A DNA stretch of 64,000 bases. Source: JADGRB01 sp963835825 (GTDB taxonomy: Bacteria; Myxococcota_A; Polyangia; Fen-1088). Of the stretch, positions 51,324-60,779 are shown in pieces. The stretch is from contig CAWIGZ010000005.1 of assembly GCA_963835825.1 (NCBI GenBank), positions 434,001-498,000 of the forward strand, written 5' to 3'. The notes under the pieces were generated by a model. That model made no database searches and had not been told where the DNA came from. It saw nothing but the letters and a program-made list of their open reading frames with translations. Both the position numbers and the translations under genes were made by a program. The stretch's first letter is position 1, and each line of letters begins with the position of its first letter.

Positions 51324-52292
51324 ATGCATCGCTCTTGGTCTCGAGTCGGCCTTCTCGTCCTGGGCGTGGTCCTCACGGCCTGCAGGAGTCATCCGGTGCA
51401 TCAACCAGCCAGGACCATTTACGGCGGTCGTTTTCGCTTCGACATCCCGACCGAGTTCACCTTGCGCGGCGAGGGGGGCTCCGTGAAGGGCGTCGAGCTC
51501 ATCGGCGTGACGTTGCCGGCGGGCCCGTCGCTGTCCGCGGCCCGCGACGCGTTCTGGAAGGACCACCTCGCCAAGGTGCGCCGCAACTCGCGTCCACACG
51601 ATCTGCCACCCATCCTAGAGGAGGGTGAGCTGCGTCCAGGGATCCCCAAGTTGGTCTACCTCGGATATGCCGAGGTCGATCTCGTCCACGAGGCGCTGCT
51701 CACGGAGCCCGGGCGGGGGGTCATCGTGAAGGCGGCCTGGCGGGAGAGCTACAAGCCGGAGGACCGCCCCGCCGAGAAGACCGAGCGTCTGCAGGCTTTC
51801 AATGACGTCGTGAATGCCTTTTCGTTCCTGCCGCTGGACTACGCCGCCGCCGATCGCGACGCCTTCTACATCAAGGAGGGGATGGTCCGAATCACCTACG
51901 CCCCGAGCACCATGCAGCATCCTGAGCACTATGAGATCGGATTCGACGGCAAGACGCAGCGGATGAAATTCAGCTTCGACTACGATTATCCCGACGAATC
52001 GAGCGACAATCGACCGGGCTTGCTCGAGCGCGCCGCCAAAACGATGGCGGAGTTGGCCATCTCGGCGCGGTCGCTTCGTTCGGGCCATCGCGTCGTGGGC
52101 GGCTTCTCAGGCCAGGAGTCGGTGTTGCACATAAACAATGAGAAGACAGTGGGGCTCACGTGGATGTACGAGCCCGTGGCCGCCGCCAGGGGCTTTCAAC
52201 CCACCATCACCATCAAAGGTGAATCGGACGACAGTGATGTCCCCGCCGTGCTGGCCCTGTGGGACCAGATGCTCGACAGCGTCCAGCGCTAG
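51324..52292 (+). CDS. Tli4-like T6SS lipase-immunity lipoprotein, copy 1
   Basis: 322 residues. Signal peptide with lipobox GVVLTAC (Cys about 20), so periplasmic and lipid-anchored. Two domains: about 35-175 (IYGGRFRFDIPTEFTLRGEG, ALLTEPGRGVIVKAAWRES) and about 195-320 (GFDGKTQRMKFSFDYDYPDE, GLTWMYEPVAAARGFQPTIT), the plan of Tli4, which binds and neutralises a Tle-type phospholipase in the periplasm. Nearly the same protein is encoded directly downstream, and both precede the lipase gene. Assignment rests on architecture, lipobox and context; a profile match was not available. Confidence 0.8.
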   Translation: MHRSWSRVGLLVLGVVLTACRSHPVHQPARTIYGGRFRFDIPTEFTLRGEGGSVKGVELIGVTLPAGPSLSAARDAFWKDHLAKVRRNSRPHDLPPILEEGELRPGIPKLVYLGYAEVDLVHEALLTEPGRGVIVKAAWRESYKPEDRPAEKTERLQAFNDVVNAFSFLPLDYAAADRDAFYIKEGMVRITYAPSTMQHPEHYEIGFDGKTQRMKFSFDYDYPDESSDNRPGLLERAAKTMAELAISARSLRSGHRVVGGFSGQESVLHINNEKTVGLTWMYEPVAAARGFQPTITIKGESDDSDVPAVLALWDQMLDSVQR

Positions 52293-52334
52293 ACGACGTT
52301 GACACTGCCGCGATCGGGCGCCTAACGTCCGCGG

Positions 52335-53357
52335 GTGTCGAGTGAAGGGAAAAAGGCGTCGGCTGGACGGACGGGCGATGCCGGCGCGCCCATCACCCTC
52401 TTCCGTCTCTTCATTCTGGGCGTGGTCCTCACGGCCTGCAGGAGTCATCCGGTGCATCAGCCAACCAAGACCATCTACGGGGGTCGGTTCCGCCTCGATA
52501 TCCCGACCGAGTTCACTCTTCGCGGCGAGGGGGGCTTCGTGAACGGCGTCGAGCTCATCGACGTGGCGTTGCCGGCGGCACCGTCCCTGCCAGCAGCCCG
52601 CGATGCGTTCTGGAAGGGGCACATCGCCGAGGTGCGCCGCCAGAGCAGGCGGCATGAGCTGCCGCCGATCCTCGAGGAGGGCGAGCTTCGCCCCGGAGTC
52701 CCCAAGCTCGTGTACCTGGGATACGACGAGGACGATCTCGCCTACGAGGCGCTGCTCACCGACGCGGGGCGAGGGGTCATCGTGAGTGCGGCCTGGCGGC
52801 AGAACTACAAGCCGGAGGACCGACCTGCCGAGAAGGCCGAGCGTCTGCGCGCTTTCAACGAGGTCGTGAATGCCTTTTCGTTTCTGCCGCCCGGCTACGC
52901 CGCAGCCGATCGCGAGGCGTTCTACATCAAGGAGGGCGTGGTCCGAATCACCTACGCCCCGAGCACCATGCAGCATCCCGAGCACTACGAGATCGGATTC
53001 GACGGCAAGACGCAGCGGATGAAGTTTAGCTTCGACTACGATTATCCCGACGAACCGAGCGATAATCGACCGGGCCTGCTCGAACGCGCCGCCAAAGCGA
53101 TGTTGGAGTGGGGGACCTCCGGACGGTCGCTTCGTTCGCGTCACCGCGTGGTGAGTGGTTTTGCTGGTCAAGAGTCCGTCTTCCACGCATCCGACGAGAA
53201 AATCGTGGGGTTCACCTGGATGTACGAGCCTGCCGCCGCTGCCAAGGGATTTCAGCCCACCATCACCATTAGCGGAAAGTCGAAGGACGGCGACGTCCCC
53301 GCCGTGCTGGCCTTGTGGGACCAGATTCTCGACAGCGTCCAGCGGCTGGTCCCCTAG
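52335..53357 (+). CDS. Tli4-like T6SS lipase-immunity lipoprotein, copy 2
   Basis: 340 residues. The signal peptide and lipobox (FILGVVLTAC) match copy 1 and the mature parts align end to end with most residues shared (IYGGRFRLDIPTEFTLRGEG, GFDGKTQRMKFSFDYDYPDE, GFTWMYEPAAAAKGFQPTIT). The first 18 residues are polar and the true start may be later than GTG 52335. It ends 2 bp before the lipase start, as expected for an immunity gene coupled to its effector. Differences between copies cluster in loops, which could alter specificity. Confidence 0.8.
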   Translation: MSSEGKKASAGRTGDAGAPITLFRLFILGVVLTACRSHPVHQPTKTIYGGRFRLDIPTEFTLRGEGGFVNGVELIDVALPAAPSLPAARDAFWKGHIAEVRRQSRRHELPPILEEGELRPGVPKLVYLGYDEDDLAYEALLTDAGRGVIVSAAWRQNYKPEDRPAEKAERLRAFNEVVNAFSFLPPGYAAADREAFYIKEGVVRITYAPSTMQHPEHYEIGFDGKTQRMKFSFDYDYPDEPSDNRPGLLERAAKAMLEWGTSGRSLRSRHRVVSGFAGQESVFHASDEKIVGFTWMYEPAAAAKGFQPTITISGKSKDGDVPAVLALWDQILDSVQRLVP

Positions 53358-53359
53358 AC

Positions 53360-54925
53360 GTGGGCTCCGACGATAACCTGCAGGTCTTTGAGGTCGACTG
53401 GCGCGATCTGCAGAAGCCCCTCGATAAGCCGACCGGCGCGTCCTACAAGATCGTCATCAAACGCGAGCCGATTCCCATCATCGTCTTGCCCGGAATCATG
53501 GGCACGCGGCTCCGGCAGAGCGGATCCAAACAGGAGAAGGTCTGGGATCCCGACTCGAAATATTTCATGCTCACGACGTACGGGACTCTGTGGAAGACGG
53601 CGTACAAGAAACAGAAACAACTCCTCGGACCCAACAGGGTCTTCGATGCCCGCTTCGTCAAGGTCGACGAAGACGATCCGGAACACAACCAAGACGAGGA
53701 CATGTTCGGCGCCGTCGTTGGCGGCAAGCCGCTCTATCCGGACGCCGCCAAGCGCGGCTGGGGGGGCGTCGCCTGGAGCGCGTACCAGAACCTCCTTCTC
53801 GGCCTGCACAATCGCATCTGGCCCGGCAACATCACGACATGCTTCAAGCTCCCGGTCTACGCCGTGGGATACGATTGGCGCGATTCCATCAAGGCGGGGG
53901 GCCAGTATTTGAAGGACAAGGTCCAGCAGATCAAGAGCGACAACCCCGGATGCAAGAAGGTCATCTTAATGACCCACTCGATGGGCGGTTTGGTCGCGCG
54001 CGCCGCATGCAACGCGGGCCTCGAGTCCGACGTCCTGGGCGTGATCCACACCGTGCAGCCGACCACCGGCGCGACAGCGGCCTACTGGCGTATGAAGGCC
54101 GGGTTCGAACGAGGTCATGGCCCCACCTTCATGAAGCGGCTGCTCTCCTATCCAGCGGCGTGGGTCCTCGGTGCCGACGGGCTGGAGGTGACCGCCCTGC
54201 TTGGTCACATGCCCGGCGGGCTCGAGCTTCTGCCCAACATGACCCACCAGGACAACACCAGCCACGCCGGTTGGCTGGTCTACCAGCCGCCCGACGGAAC
54301 TGGGCCAATCCGCGTTCCTAGCACTGGAGATCCGTACGGCGAGATCTACCGCAGCGAGACCGCGCCGTATCGGCTCATTCTCTGGAAGGAGTACCTCGCC
54401 GGCAAGCGGGACGCCTCGGCCGCCGAAACGGGTAGCGCGTGGGCCGACTTCCTCAAGTGTATCGGAGGCGCCGAGGCGGTCCATCGCGGGCTGGGGGTCT
54501 ATCAGCACCCGAAGAGCTGGCATTTCTACGGCGTGGGGCGCCAGACGATCGACGCGATCACGATCACCGCGAACACCATCGACACCAGCCTGACGGTGAT
54601 CGACCCCATGCTCGGTATCACGACGGGTGGTTTCCCCCCCTTGCTCGAGCGCGGCGATTTCTCCTACGCCGAGGCGACGGGGGAAGACACCGCGACCTTC
54701 TACCAGATGTCAGATCCGGACGGCGACGGGGACGGCACCGTCCCGCGAGGCTCTGGGAGCATCCTGACGGTCGGCGGCGCGCAGGGTATCCCTGTGCCCA
54801 ACTCGGGCCACGACACTTGCTTCAACGACAACGATCTCATCGGGTCGCGCGATCTCCGCAACAACATCGGCAGCATCATCGAGAGCCTCTGTAACGACAA
54901 GATCAGCGCGGAGATGAACCACTAG
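53360..54925 (+). CDS. Tle-type T6SS lipase effector (PGAP1/LCAT-like alpha/beta hydrolase)
   Basis: 521 residues from GTG 53360, directly after the second immunity gene. The start of the hydrolase core is IIVLPGIMGTRLRQSG as in LCAT/PGAP1-type lipases; the nucleophile elbow is ILMTHSMGGLVARAA (Ser about 206); GDGTVPRGSGSIL and PVPNSGHDTCFND supply candidate acid and His. There is no signal peptide, which fits T6SS delivery. The size and elbow fit Tle lipases, which hydrolyse phospholipids of rival cells. I cannot pin it to Tle1-5, though the Tli4-like partners point to Tle4. Effector status is inferred from neighbours. Confidence 0.8.
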   Translation: MGSDDNLQVFEVDWRDLQKPLDKPTGASYKIVIKREPIPIIVLPGIMGTRLRQSGSKQEKVWDPDSKYFMLTTYGTLWKTAYKKQKQLLGPNRVFDARFVKVDEDDPEHNQDEDMFGAVVGGKPLYPDAAKRGWGGVAWSAYQNLLLGLHNRIWPGNITTCFKLPVYAVGYDWRDSIKAGGQYLKDKVQQIKSDNPGCKKVILMTHSMGGLVARAACNAGLESDVLGVIHTVQPTTGATAAYWRMKAGFERGHGPTFMKRLLSYPAAWVLGADGLEVTALLGHMPGGLELLPNMTHQDNTSHAGWLVYQPPDGTGPIRVPSTGDPYGEIYRSETAPYRLILWKEYLAGKRDASAAETGSAWADFLKCIGGAEAVHRGLGVYQHPKSWHFYGVGRQTIDAITITANTIDTSLTVIDPMLGITTGGFPPLLERGDFSYAEATGEDTATFYQMSDPDGDGDGTVPRGSGSILTVGGAQGIPVPNSGHDTCFNDNDLIGSRDLRNNIGSIIESLCNDKISAEMNH

Positions 54926-54949
54926 ACGCGTCGCAACGCCGTCGGCGCG

Positions 54950-56533
54950 TCAGGAGATCGGCCGGCCGAAGTAAAACCAAGCTCCGTCGGGGATCGACCG
55001 CCCGCGCGGCTCGATCGCGCCGCGCAACCGCGCGAGGGCGGACTCCTGAACGGCGACCGGCGCCGAGACGTCGAAGACCACCGGCGCCTTTGCGCCACTC
55101 CGGACCGCCACTTCGAGCGCGAGCCAGCGACGCACACGAACGAGCTCTTCGGGAGATCCTAGCCGCGTCAGCGCGCCCGGGAGCGACCAGACGTCGCCAT
55201 GGAGCAAGCGGACGCCCTTCGGAGACGTCCTCTTCTTGCCGATGCTGCTCCCGACGATCATCTGAAGGGCCCGTTCGGCCACCGCCTTCGGTTCAAGCTC
55301 GGCCGCGAAGGCGACGGCTCGACCCGGCTCGCCAAGGTGACCGGCGGCGAGGAGGGCCCAGGGCGCAAGCGCCTCGTTTCGAGAGGCTAGCGTCAGGAGC
55401 CGTTCGGCATCGCGCGCGGCGCCGGCGCAGGCAAGCGCGTCGATGGCGTGTTCCGTGAGCGGAGCGCCGGCGTCCATCCGCTTCCTGACCTCGTCGAGAG
55501 CGCTCGTCGAGCCGAGCGCGACCGCAGCCAGGAGAAAAGCGCAAACGCGCGCCTCGGCGACCCCGCGTCGGAGGTGATGCTCGACGATTCGCGTGTCGGT
55601 CGGAGGACGCCCCAGCCAGGCGAGCAGCTCCGCTGCCCGAACGGCGACCGCGTCGCTGGCGTGGTCGAGCAGCTCGAGCAGGGTGTCGGCCGAGAGCTGG
55701 CCACGATCGGCGAGCGCGGAGAGAGAATCCGCGGTTGTCGGGGTCGCCGCCGGCGCGCGGGCGACGATCTCTTGCCAAGGTGAAGCCTCTCCGCCCAGGC
55801 GGAGCGCCGCGAACACCCCATCCCCCACGTCGGCGAGGGCGGCCGGCCCGGAAAGAAACGGCGCGATGTCGCCGTCACCGCCGAGATGAATGAGCGCCAG
55901 CGCACCCGCAAACACCTCCGCCGGCCCTTCGGAGGCCGCGAGGAGAGCCCTGGCGGGCCGCGTGACCGCCTCGCCAACCCACCTGAGCGCGTGAACCGCG
56001 TCCCGGAGCTGTCGGTCCATCATCCGAAACTCTCGCCAGGAGGCGAGTGGCCAATGGAGCGTCCGGCCGCGCGAAAGATAGAGGCTCCCCAGCTTCGAGA
56101 GGATCCCCGCCGCGAGCCGTTCAGTGCGCTCCCCCTCGAGCGGCAGAGGCACCCCCGATGGTCTCGCGCGCACGACGGAGTGCGCGGCCGGACGAACGTT
56201 CGGCGTGGCCGGCGCGATCGGCGCCGGGGACGGGGGTGGGGCCGCCGGTGGTGTCACCAGCGCCTCGAGGAGCGCGGCCAGCCGTTCCAATCGAGGAAGC
56301 TCCAGCCTGTCGCCGGGGCTGCTCGATCGTGATTCCGCGAATGCGCGGCCCTGACGCAACAGCTCGAGTGCCGTGGCGAGATCTGACTGACGAGCCGGCG
56401 GCCGTTCGAACGCCGACGACACCGCACCGTCGACGGCTCCCTCGAGTGCTCGCAGTACCGATGAGAGGCCCGACTGACGACCGAGTGCGAGCAGCGCAGC
56501 GTCGATGGCGGGCGGGATGGTCACGTTGGGCAC
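54950..56533 (-). CDS. HEAT-like repeat protein associated with T6SS cargo genes
   Basis: 527 residues, helical throughout. An N-terminal region (LALGRQSGLSSVLRALEGAV), a Pro-rich linker (about 92-120), then HEAT-like helix pairs from about 180 to 430: DAVHALRWVGEAVTRPARAL, LIHLGGDGDIAPFLSGPAAL, LLELLDHASDAVAVRAAELL, AVALGSTSALDEVRKRMDAG. The C-terminal part ends GAWFYFGRPIS. T6SS loci often encode a similar HEAT-bearing protein family (TIGR02270), of unknown role. It is convergent with the lipase gene, 24 bp apart. Confidence 0.7.
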   Translation of the reverse strand: MPNVTIPPAIDAALLALGRQSGLSSVLRALEGAVDGAVSSAFERPPARQSDLATALELLRQGRAFAESRSSSPGDRLELPRLERLAALLEALVTPPAAPPPSPAPIAPATPNVRPAAHSVVRARPSGVPLPLEGERTERLAAGILSKLGSLYLSRGRTLHWPLASWREFRMMDRQLRDAVHALRWVGEAVTRPARALLAASEGPAEVFAGALALIHLGGDGDIAPFLSGPAALADVGDGVFAALRLGGEASPWQEIVARAPAATPTTADSLSALADRGQLSADTLLELLDHASDAVAVRAAELLAWLGRPPTDTRIVEHHLRRGVAEARVCAFLLAAVALGSTSALDEVRKRMDAGAPLTEHAIDALACAGAARDAERLLTLASRNEALAPWALLAAGHLGEPGRAVAFAAELEPKAVAERALQMIVGSSIGKKRTSPKGVRLLHGDVWSLPGALTRLGSPEELVRVRRWLALEVAVRSGAKAPVVFDVSAPVAVQESALARLRGAIEPRGRSIPDGAWFYFGRPIS

Positions 56534-56660
56534 CGATGGTACTGCGGTCTGAGAATACCCAACGACGGACGTCGACCAGCCGCTAATATGGAGATATCGG
56601 TCTCCGGTTCGACGACGACACGATCATCCGCCTGTCCATATCTGGCCCTTCTTCCCCAGT

Positions 56661-57428
56661 TTGAGAGCTTCCTGTCCCGTAGTCGTGGAGCGGAGGCCGC
56701 CGCTCGCCATCGCGACGCTCGCGGCGTGCTCCTCGAACGGAGCGTCCGGGAGCCCCGATGGGGGATCGGCCGATGCCACCGGACGGGGGGCACGGGCGCT
56801 GGTACGGGCGGCGCCGCCGGTGGCGGGCCCGTCCACGATGGTGGGGCCGGCGGCAGTGCCAGCGAGACGAGCCAATGTGTGAGCGGCCTCTGCGGCCAGA
56901 CGAACGCCTGCGCAACCTGCGGGGCCGGCGGTCTCCACGAACGGATCGACCTGCACGACGACCAGCGAGTGCCAGACCGGGAGTTACTGCCAAGGTGGGA
57001 CGTGCACCGACGCCAGCGCGATCGTGCACGCCTCCGAAGGGCAGCCCTGCAACCTGCAGGGGATGCCGGCGGTCGGGTCTGTCGGCGATCTCAGCTGCGA
57101 GGAGACGTCACCGCCCAAGCCGCCGGGGACGTGCATGGCTCCGCCCGGTGCCGGGCAACCCTGCGCGCTCGCTGGCTTCAGCGGGAACGTCTGTGCCGCC
57201 GGCAACACCTGCTCGACGCCCACGGGCGGAACGTGCATGGCGACCGTCGACGCGGGGACCTCGCCGCCTGACCGTCGCAGAAAATCCGTACGGGTCAAGC
57301 TGCCAGCGCGGTTGGCTGCGTCGGCGCCGGCGGGCTTGTCGAGAAAGCATAGCGGTGATGAAGGCCCGCGAGGATCTGGAACGCGTCAATGGGGGGACGG
57401 AAGTCGTAGGAGCTCCCGTAATCCGTGA
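56661..57428 (+). pseudogene. Cys-rich Myxococcota-type lipoprotein, broken by frameshifts
   Basis: A lipoprotein start (LAIATLAACSSNG) is followed in a second frame, after a run of G at about 56790, by TGGTGAGTGGAAGGG and SQCVSGLCGQTNACATC; a third frame, from about 56940, continues STCTTTSECQTGSYCQGGTC and then GQPCNLQG, CSTPTGGTCMATVDAG. Stitched together this is one exported protein with a Gly-rich linker and repeated Cys pairs, a design common in Myxococcota. At least two frameshifts separate the parts. It is either a pseudogene or badly affected by indel errors. Confidence 0.6.
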
Positions 57429-57908
57429 GGAGGCGCTCCGCGTGATGCTCGTCGCGACAGAGAAGGTGGTGGTACAGCCTCGGCGTATCGTCCCGATCAC
57501 GCGCGCTCGCAGAACGAATTGGCCTGTGGGAAGCGCGGCGGCTCGCCAGCCAAGTGAGAGCCAGCCACGTTCGTAGGACCTGTGGATGATCCAGTTCGCT
57601 CCGGCCCCGGAACCAGATGCGGCGACGAGAACTGTCCCTTAGGCGTGACCGCCTAGTCGCATCCGGACCGGCTTTTCGCCCTCGTTTGGGCTGCTCATCG
57701 TGCAACCCATTAATACCCGGAGAAGGCCAGGGATGCTCTCGTCTTCAGGGCGCTCACGCGACTGCGGCCGGAACACGTCTGTGCCCGGCTTGCCGGCAGC
57801 CTCGTCACGGGCGCAATGTCTCTTCGATCATGACCGGGCGAGCTGGTCGATCGACGTTCGTCGCGAAATTTGTGGGAGCTGCAGGGAGTCGGTTGCGAAG
57901 CTGCGCCT
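57429..57908. other. Region between broken lipoprotein and arylsulfatase
   Basis: 480 bp without a secure gene. The minus-strand frame 57295-57705 encodes a somewhat structured fragment (TWLALTWLASRRASHRPIRS, LTDYGSSYDFRPPIDAFQIL) but with a poor start and Arg-rich ends; it might be a remnant of an acquired gene. No repeat, tRNA or terminator seen. Confidence 0.35.
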
Positions 57909-60341
57909 CTAGTGCCGCGCTGCCTCGGCCGCCGCGTGCATCTTCTGCACCTCGGCGTGCTGGGCCGGCGTCAGCTTCTCCTCCTCCAGCTTGATCTCGA
58001 CCTTCTTGATCTTGCCAGTGAACCGGAACGGGGACTTGTAATCGGGGCTCACCGGCGAACCGGTGTCGCAGCCGATGTCGAACGTCTCGTCAGCCGAGAA
58101 GCGCGCCGCCTCCGTCTTTTCCACGCGGCCGGTGCCGACCTGCTGGCCGTTGACCAGCAGCTTGACCGTTCCCCCCTTCCCGAATCCGCCGCCGTCGTAT
58201 TCGAACTCCATCCGGATCGCGCACGGCCCGACCGGAAGCGGCGATGATCCGGTCACCTTGTAGTGGTCCGCGGTGAAGCAGTTGTACTCGTAGACCGGCT
58301 TGCGATCCTTGACGTACAGCGCATAGCCGCCGACCACGCCCCCCTCAGCGACCAGCACACCGTCGCCGCCGGACGCCGGAACCTCGACGTATGCGGTGAT
58401 CGCGTGTGACCGGTTCTTGATGTTGGGAGCGCAACTTTCGGCCACCCGGCTTGTGCCGGCGTAGTACGTGAACTCGGTCCGCCCGGCGATCAGGCTCGGC
58501 CGGAGCCTCGGGTCCAGGCGCTCGGCGGCGCGGTCGTCGAGCGGCAGCACGTTGTACCTGCCGGCCTCCGCCATGAAGAGCTCCTGAAGCTGCTTCAACT
58601 TCAGAGGCTCCTGCGCCGCCAGATCGGTGTACTCGCTGAAGTCGTCGTCGATGTTGTAGAGCTCCCAGGTGTCGTGGTCGAAATCGACCGTGCCCGCCTT
58701 CCAGGGCAGCCGTCCGTGGAAGCAGGCCGCCACCCACCCGTCGTGGTAGATGGCGCGGTTGCCGAACATCTCGAAGTACTGTGTTCGGCGAGTTCCCTTC
58801 GCGGCCCCGTTGTCGAACGTGTAGAGCATGCTGACGCCTTCGATCGGTTTCTGCGCGACGCCGTTCACGGAGACCGGCTCGGGAACTCCCGCTGCCTCCA
58901 GGATGGTCGGCACGACGTCGATGGCGTGGTGGAACTGCGTGCGCAGGCCGCCCGCTTCGGCGATGCGCGCCGGCCATGAGACGACCATCGGGTTACGCGT
59001 GCCGCCGAAGTGGGACGCGACCTGCTTGCCCCACTGAAACGGCGTGTTCATCGCCCACGCCCAGCCGACCGGATAGTGGTTGTAGGCGGTGGGGCCGCCG
59101 ATCTCGTCCAGTTTCGAGAGCAATGTCGCTGGGTCTTCCGACAGGCCGGTCAGCGTCACCATCTCATTGAAGGCGCCGTGCAACCCGCCTTCCATCGATG
59201 CGCCGTTGTCACCGATCATCCAGATCACCAGCGTGTTGTCGGCCTGGCCGATCTCCTCCAGCGTATCGAGGAGCCTGCCGACTTCGTGGTCGGTCTGCGC
59301 GGTGTAGCCGGCGAACGACTCCATCAGTCGCGCCGCCACCTTCTTCTGGTCCGGCGTCAGCGAATCGTAAGCCGGGATCTCCTCGGGCCGGGGCGTCAGC
59401 TTCGTGTCCTTCGGGATCACCCCGAGCGCGAGCTGCCGGCGGAAGGTCTCCTCACGGTACTCGTCCCATCCCTGATCGAACTGGTCCTTGAACTTGTCGA
59501 TCCACTCCTTGGGCGCATGGTGGGGTGCGTGCGTGGCACCCGGCGCGTAAAAGATGAAGAACGGCCGGTCGGGCGTGACCGACTTCTGCTGGTGGATGTA
59601 CTCGATGGCGCGGTCGGCGAGCGCCTCGTTAAGCGTGTAGTTTCCTTCACGCCCCGGCGGGACCTCCAGCTCGACCGGCCGGGTGTCCTCGTACAGCGCC
59701 GGCTGCCATTGGTTCGACTCGCCGCCGACGAAACCATAGAAGTGGTCGAACCCCTGGCTGGTCGGCCAGCGGTCGAATGGCCCCGACACGCTGGTCTCCC
59801 AGTCGGCGATGTTGTGGTTCTTGCCGAAGAAGGCAGTGCTGAATCCGTTCTGGCGCAGCATCTCCGCGCCCATCGCGCAGCTCTTGGGAATCTGGCCGGT
59901 GTAGCCGGGGAAGCTGTCGCCGAGCTCGGTGATGACCCCGGTTCCGCAGCTGTGGTGGTTGCGCCCGGTCAGCAGCGCCGCGCGCGTCGGGGAGCAGAGG
60001 GCCGTGGTGTGGAAGCGCGTGTAGCGCAGGCCCCTCTTCGCCAGGCGGTCGAGGTTGGGCGTCGGGATCTGCCCGCCGAACGTCGACCACTGGCCGAAGC
60101 CGCAGTCGTCGATGACCACCAGCAGCACATTGGGGGCGCCGTCCGGCGCCTTGGGGACCGGGAACGTCCCCATTTGCGAGTCATTGTAGGTCGTGCCGAT
60201 GACGCCGTCGAACTTGGGAGCGGGCGGCGGCAGCACCACGTGACCGCGAGGCGATGCCGCCTCCGGTGTCTTGTTGACGACCGTCTGCCCGTCGCCTCCG
60301 TTGCCGCGCGCCTGGGTCCCGTTACCGTTCTTCTTCGCCAT
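57909..60341 (-). CDS. Arylsulfatase (sulfatase S1 family)
   Basis: 810 residues from MAKKNGNGTQARGN, no signal peptide. The sulfatase core has NVLLVVIDDCGFGQWSTFGG (metal-binding Asp pair), the modification site ALCSPTRAALLTGRNHH whose Cys in CxPxR becomes formylglycine, KNHNIADWETSVSGPFDRWP, and IWMIGDNGASMEGG with the second metal Asp/Asn. The C-terminal 150 residues form a beta domain (YKSPFRFTGKIKKVEIKLEE) typical of large arylsulfatases. It would hydrolyse sulfate esters. Needs a formylglycine-generating enzyme, not in the window. In-frame GTG 60359 is an alternative start. Confidence 0.94.
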   Translation of the reverse strand: MAKKNGNGTQARGNGGDGQTVVNKTPEAASPRGHVVLPPPAPKFDGVIGTTYNDSQMGTFPVPKAPDGAPNVLLVVIDDCGFGQWSTFGGQIPTPNLDRLAKRGLRYTRFHTTALCSPTRAALLTGRNHHSCGTGVITELGDSFPGYTGQIPKSCAMGAEMLRQNGFSTAFFGKNHNIADWETSVSGPFDRWPTSQGFDHFYGFVGGESNQWQPALYEDTRPVELEVPPGREGNYTLNEALADRAIEYIHQQKSVTPDRPFFIFYAPGATHAPHHAPKEWIDKFKDQFDQGWDEYREETFRRQLALGVIPKDTKLTPRPEEIPAYDSLTPDQKKVAARLMESFAGYTAQTDHEVGRLLDTLEEIGQADNTLVIWMIGDNGASMEGGLHGAFNEMVTLTGLSEDPATLLSKLDEIGGPTAYNHYPVGWAWAMNTPFQWGKQVASHFGGTRNPMVVSWPARIAEAGGLRTQFHHAIDVVPTILEAAGVPEPVSVNGVAQKPIEGVSMLYTFDNGAAKGTRRTQYFEMFGNRAIYHDGWVAACFHGRLPWKAGTVDFDHDTWELYNIDDDFSEYTDLAAQEPLKLKQLQELFMAEAGRYNVLPLDDRAAERLDPRLRPSLIAGRTEFTYYAGTSRVAESCAPNIKNRSHAITAYVEVPASGGDGVLVAEGGVVGGYALYVKDRKPVYEYNCFTADHYKVTGSSPLPVGPCAIRMEFEYDGGGFGKGGTVKLLVNGQQVGTGRVEKTEAARFSADETFDIGCDTGSPVSPDYKSPFRFTGKIKKVEIKLEEEKLTPAQHAEVQKMHAAAEAARH

Positions 60342-60464
60342 GCAGGGGAAGCTGGGCACGGAAGGCGCTGGGGCGGGCCAGTCGTTGGGATTTGCGGGGG
60401 CGTCTTACGGTAGTGGCCAAGTCTGCTCGCCGCTCCGGCCCGTCTGCTGCCAGAGTCGCGCTGC

Positions 60465-60490
60465 AATCCCTCACTACGAAATCACTACAT
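60465..60490 (+). repeat. Direct repeat, left copy, flanking the tRNA-Asp fragment
   Basis: AATCC-TCACTAC-AA-TCACTAC-T, in which each copy itself holds TCACTAC twice. The second copy is at 60754-60779. The two 26-bp copies differ at only four positions. Heptameric doublets beside a tRNA end resemble integrase arm-type sites. Confidence 0.7.
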
Positions 60491-60598
60491 TCGCCAACGT
60501 CGCGAGCTGAAACCCCAGCAGTTTCAGGCAGCTGGTCACGGCCTCCGGTGTGTTTAGCCGGGCCAGGAAACTGAGAGGAAAAACCCGAATGATTTCAG

Positions 60599-60643
60599 TG
60601 GGGTGGACGGAACCTGAACCCGCGGCCTCCGGCGTGACAGGCC
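60599..60643 (-). tRNA. 3' half of tRNA-Asp (GTC), a partial copy
   Basis: On the reverse strand the order is: anticodon loop CTGTCAC (anticodon GTC), 3' anticodon strand GCCGG, variable AGGCC, T-arm GCGGG-TTCAGGT-TCCGT and acceptor 3' strand CCACCCC. The 5' half is absent: homology stops after three bases of the 5' anticodon stem (60643). It is not a functional tRNA. Partial 3' tRNA copies are usually left by integration of a tyrosine-recombinase element into an intact tRNA gene elsewhere. Confidence 0.75.
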
Positions 60644-60753
60644 TTAAAATCCGTTATCCGTCGTGATCCATTGGTATCGAAAGTGCCCAAATCATCGTGG
60701 AATCGCGAGGAAAACCTGTCGGCGATGGTCTCGACAGATCACGGCAGGCCACG

Positions 60754-60779
60754 AATCCGTCACTACAAACTCACTACGT
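60754..60779 (+). repeat. Direct repeat, right copy
   Basis: Second copy of the 26-bp sequence at 60465-60490, in the same orientation, 263 bp away, and overlapping the end of the HTH remnant. The tRNA-Asp fragment lies between the copies. Confidence 0.7.

Larger units (their letters stand above)
51324..53357 (+). repeat. Tandem duplication of the immunity-lipoprotein gene
   Basis: The two genes share long identical or near-identical DNA blocks along their whole length, including the lipobox region and the stretch around GATCGGATTCGACGGCAAGA, with a 42-bp spacer. This points to a duplication followed by modest divergence rather than two independent acquisitions. Confidence 0.9.

Noticed and set aside
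47367..56533. A full type VI secretion system
   Set aside because: No sheath (TssB/C), baseplate, VgrG, Hcp or membrane-complex gene is present; only cargo and accessory genes.
57295..57705. Minus-strand 136-codon gene
   Set aside because: Part of it looks structured, but the ends are Arg-rich, there is no ribosome site, and it overlaps the tail of the broken lipoprotein. Left as a possible remnant.
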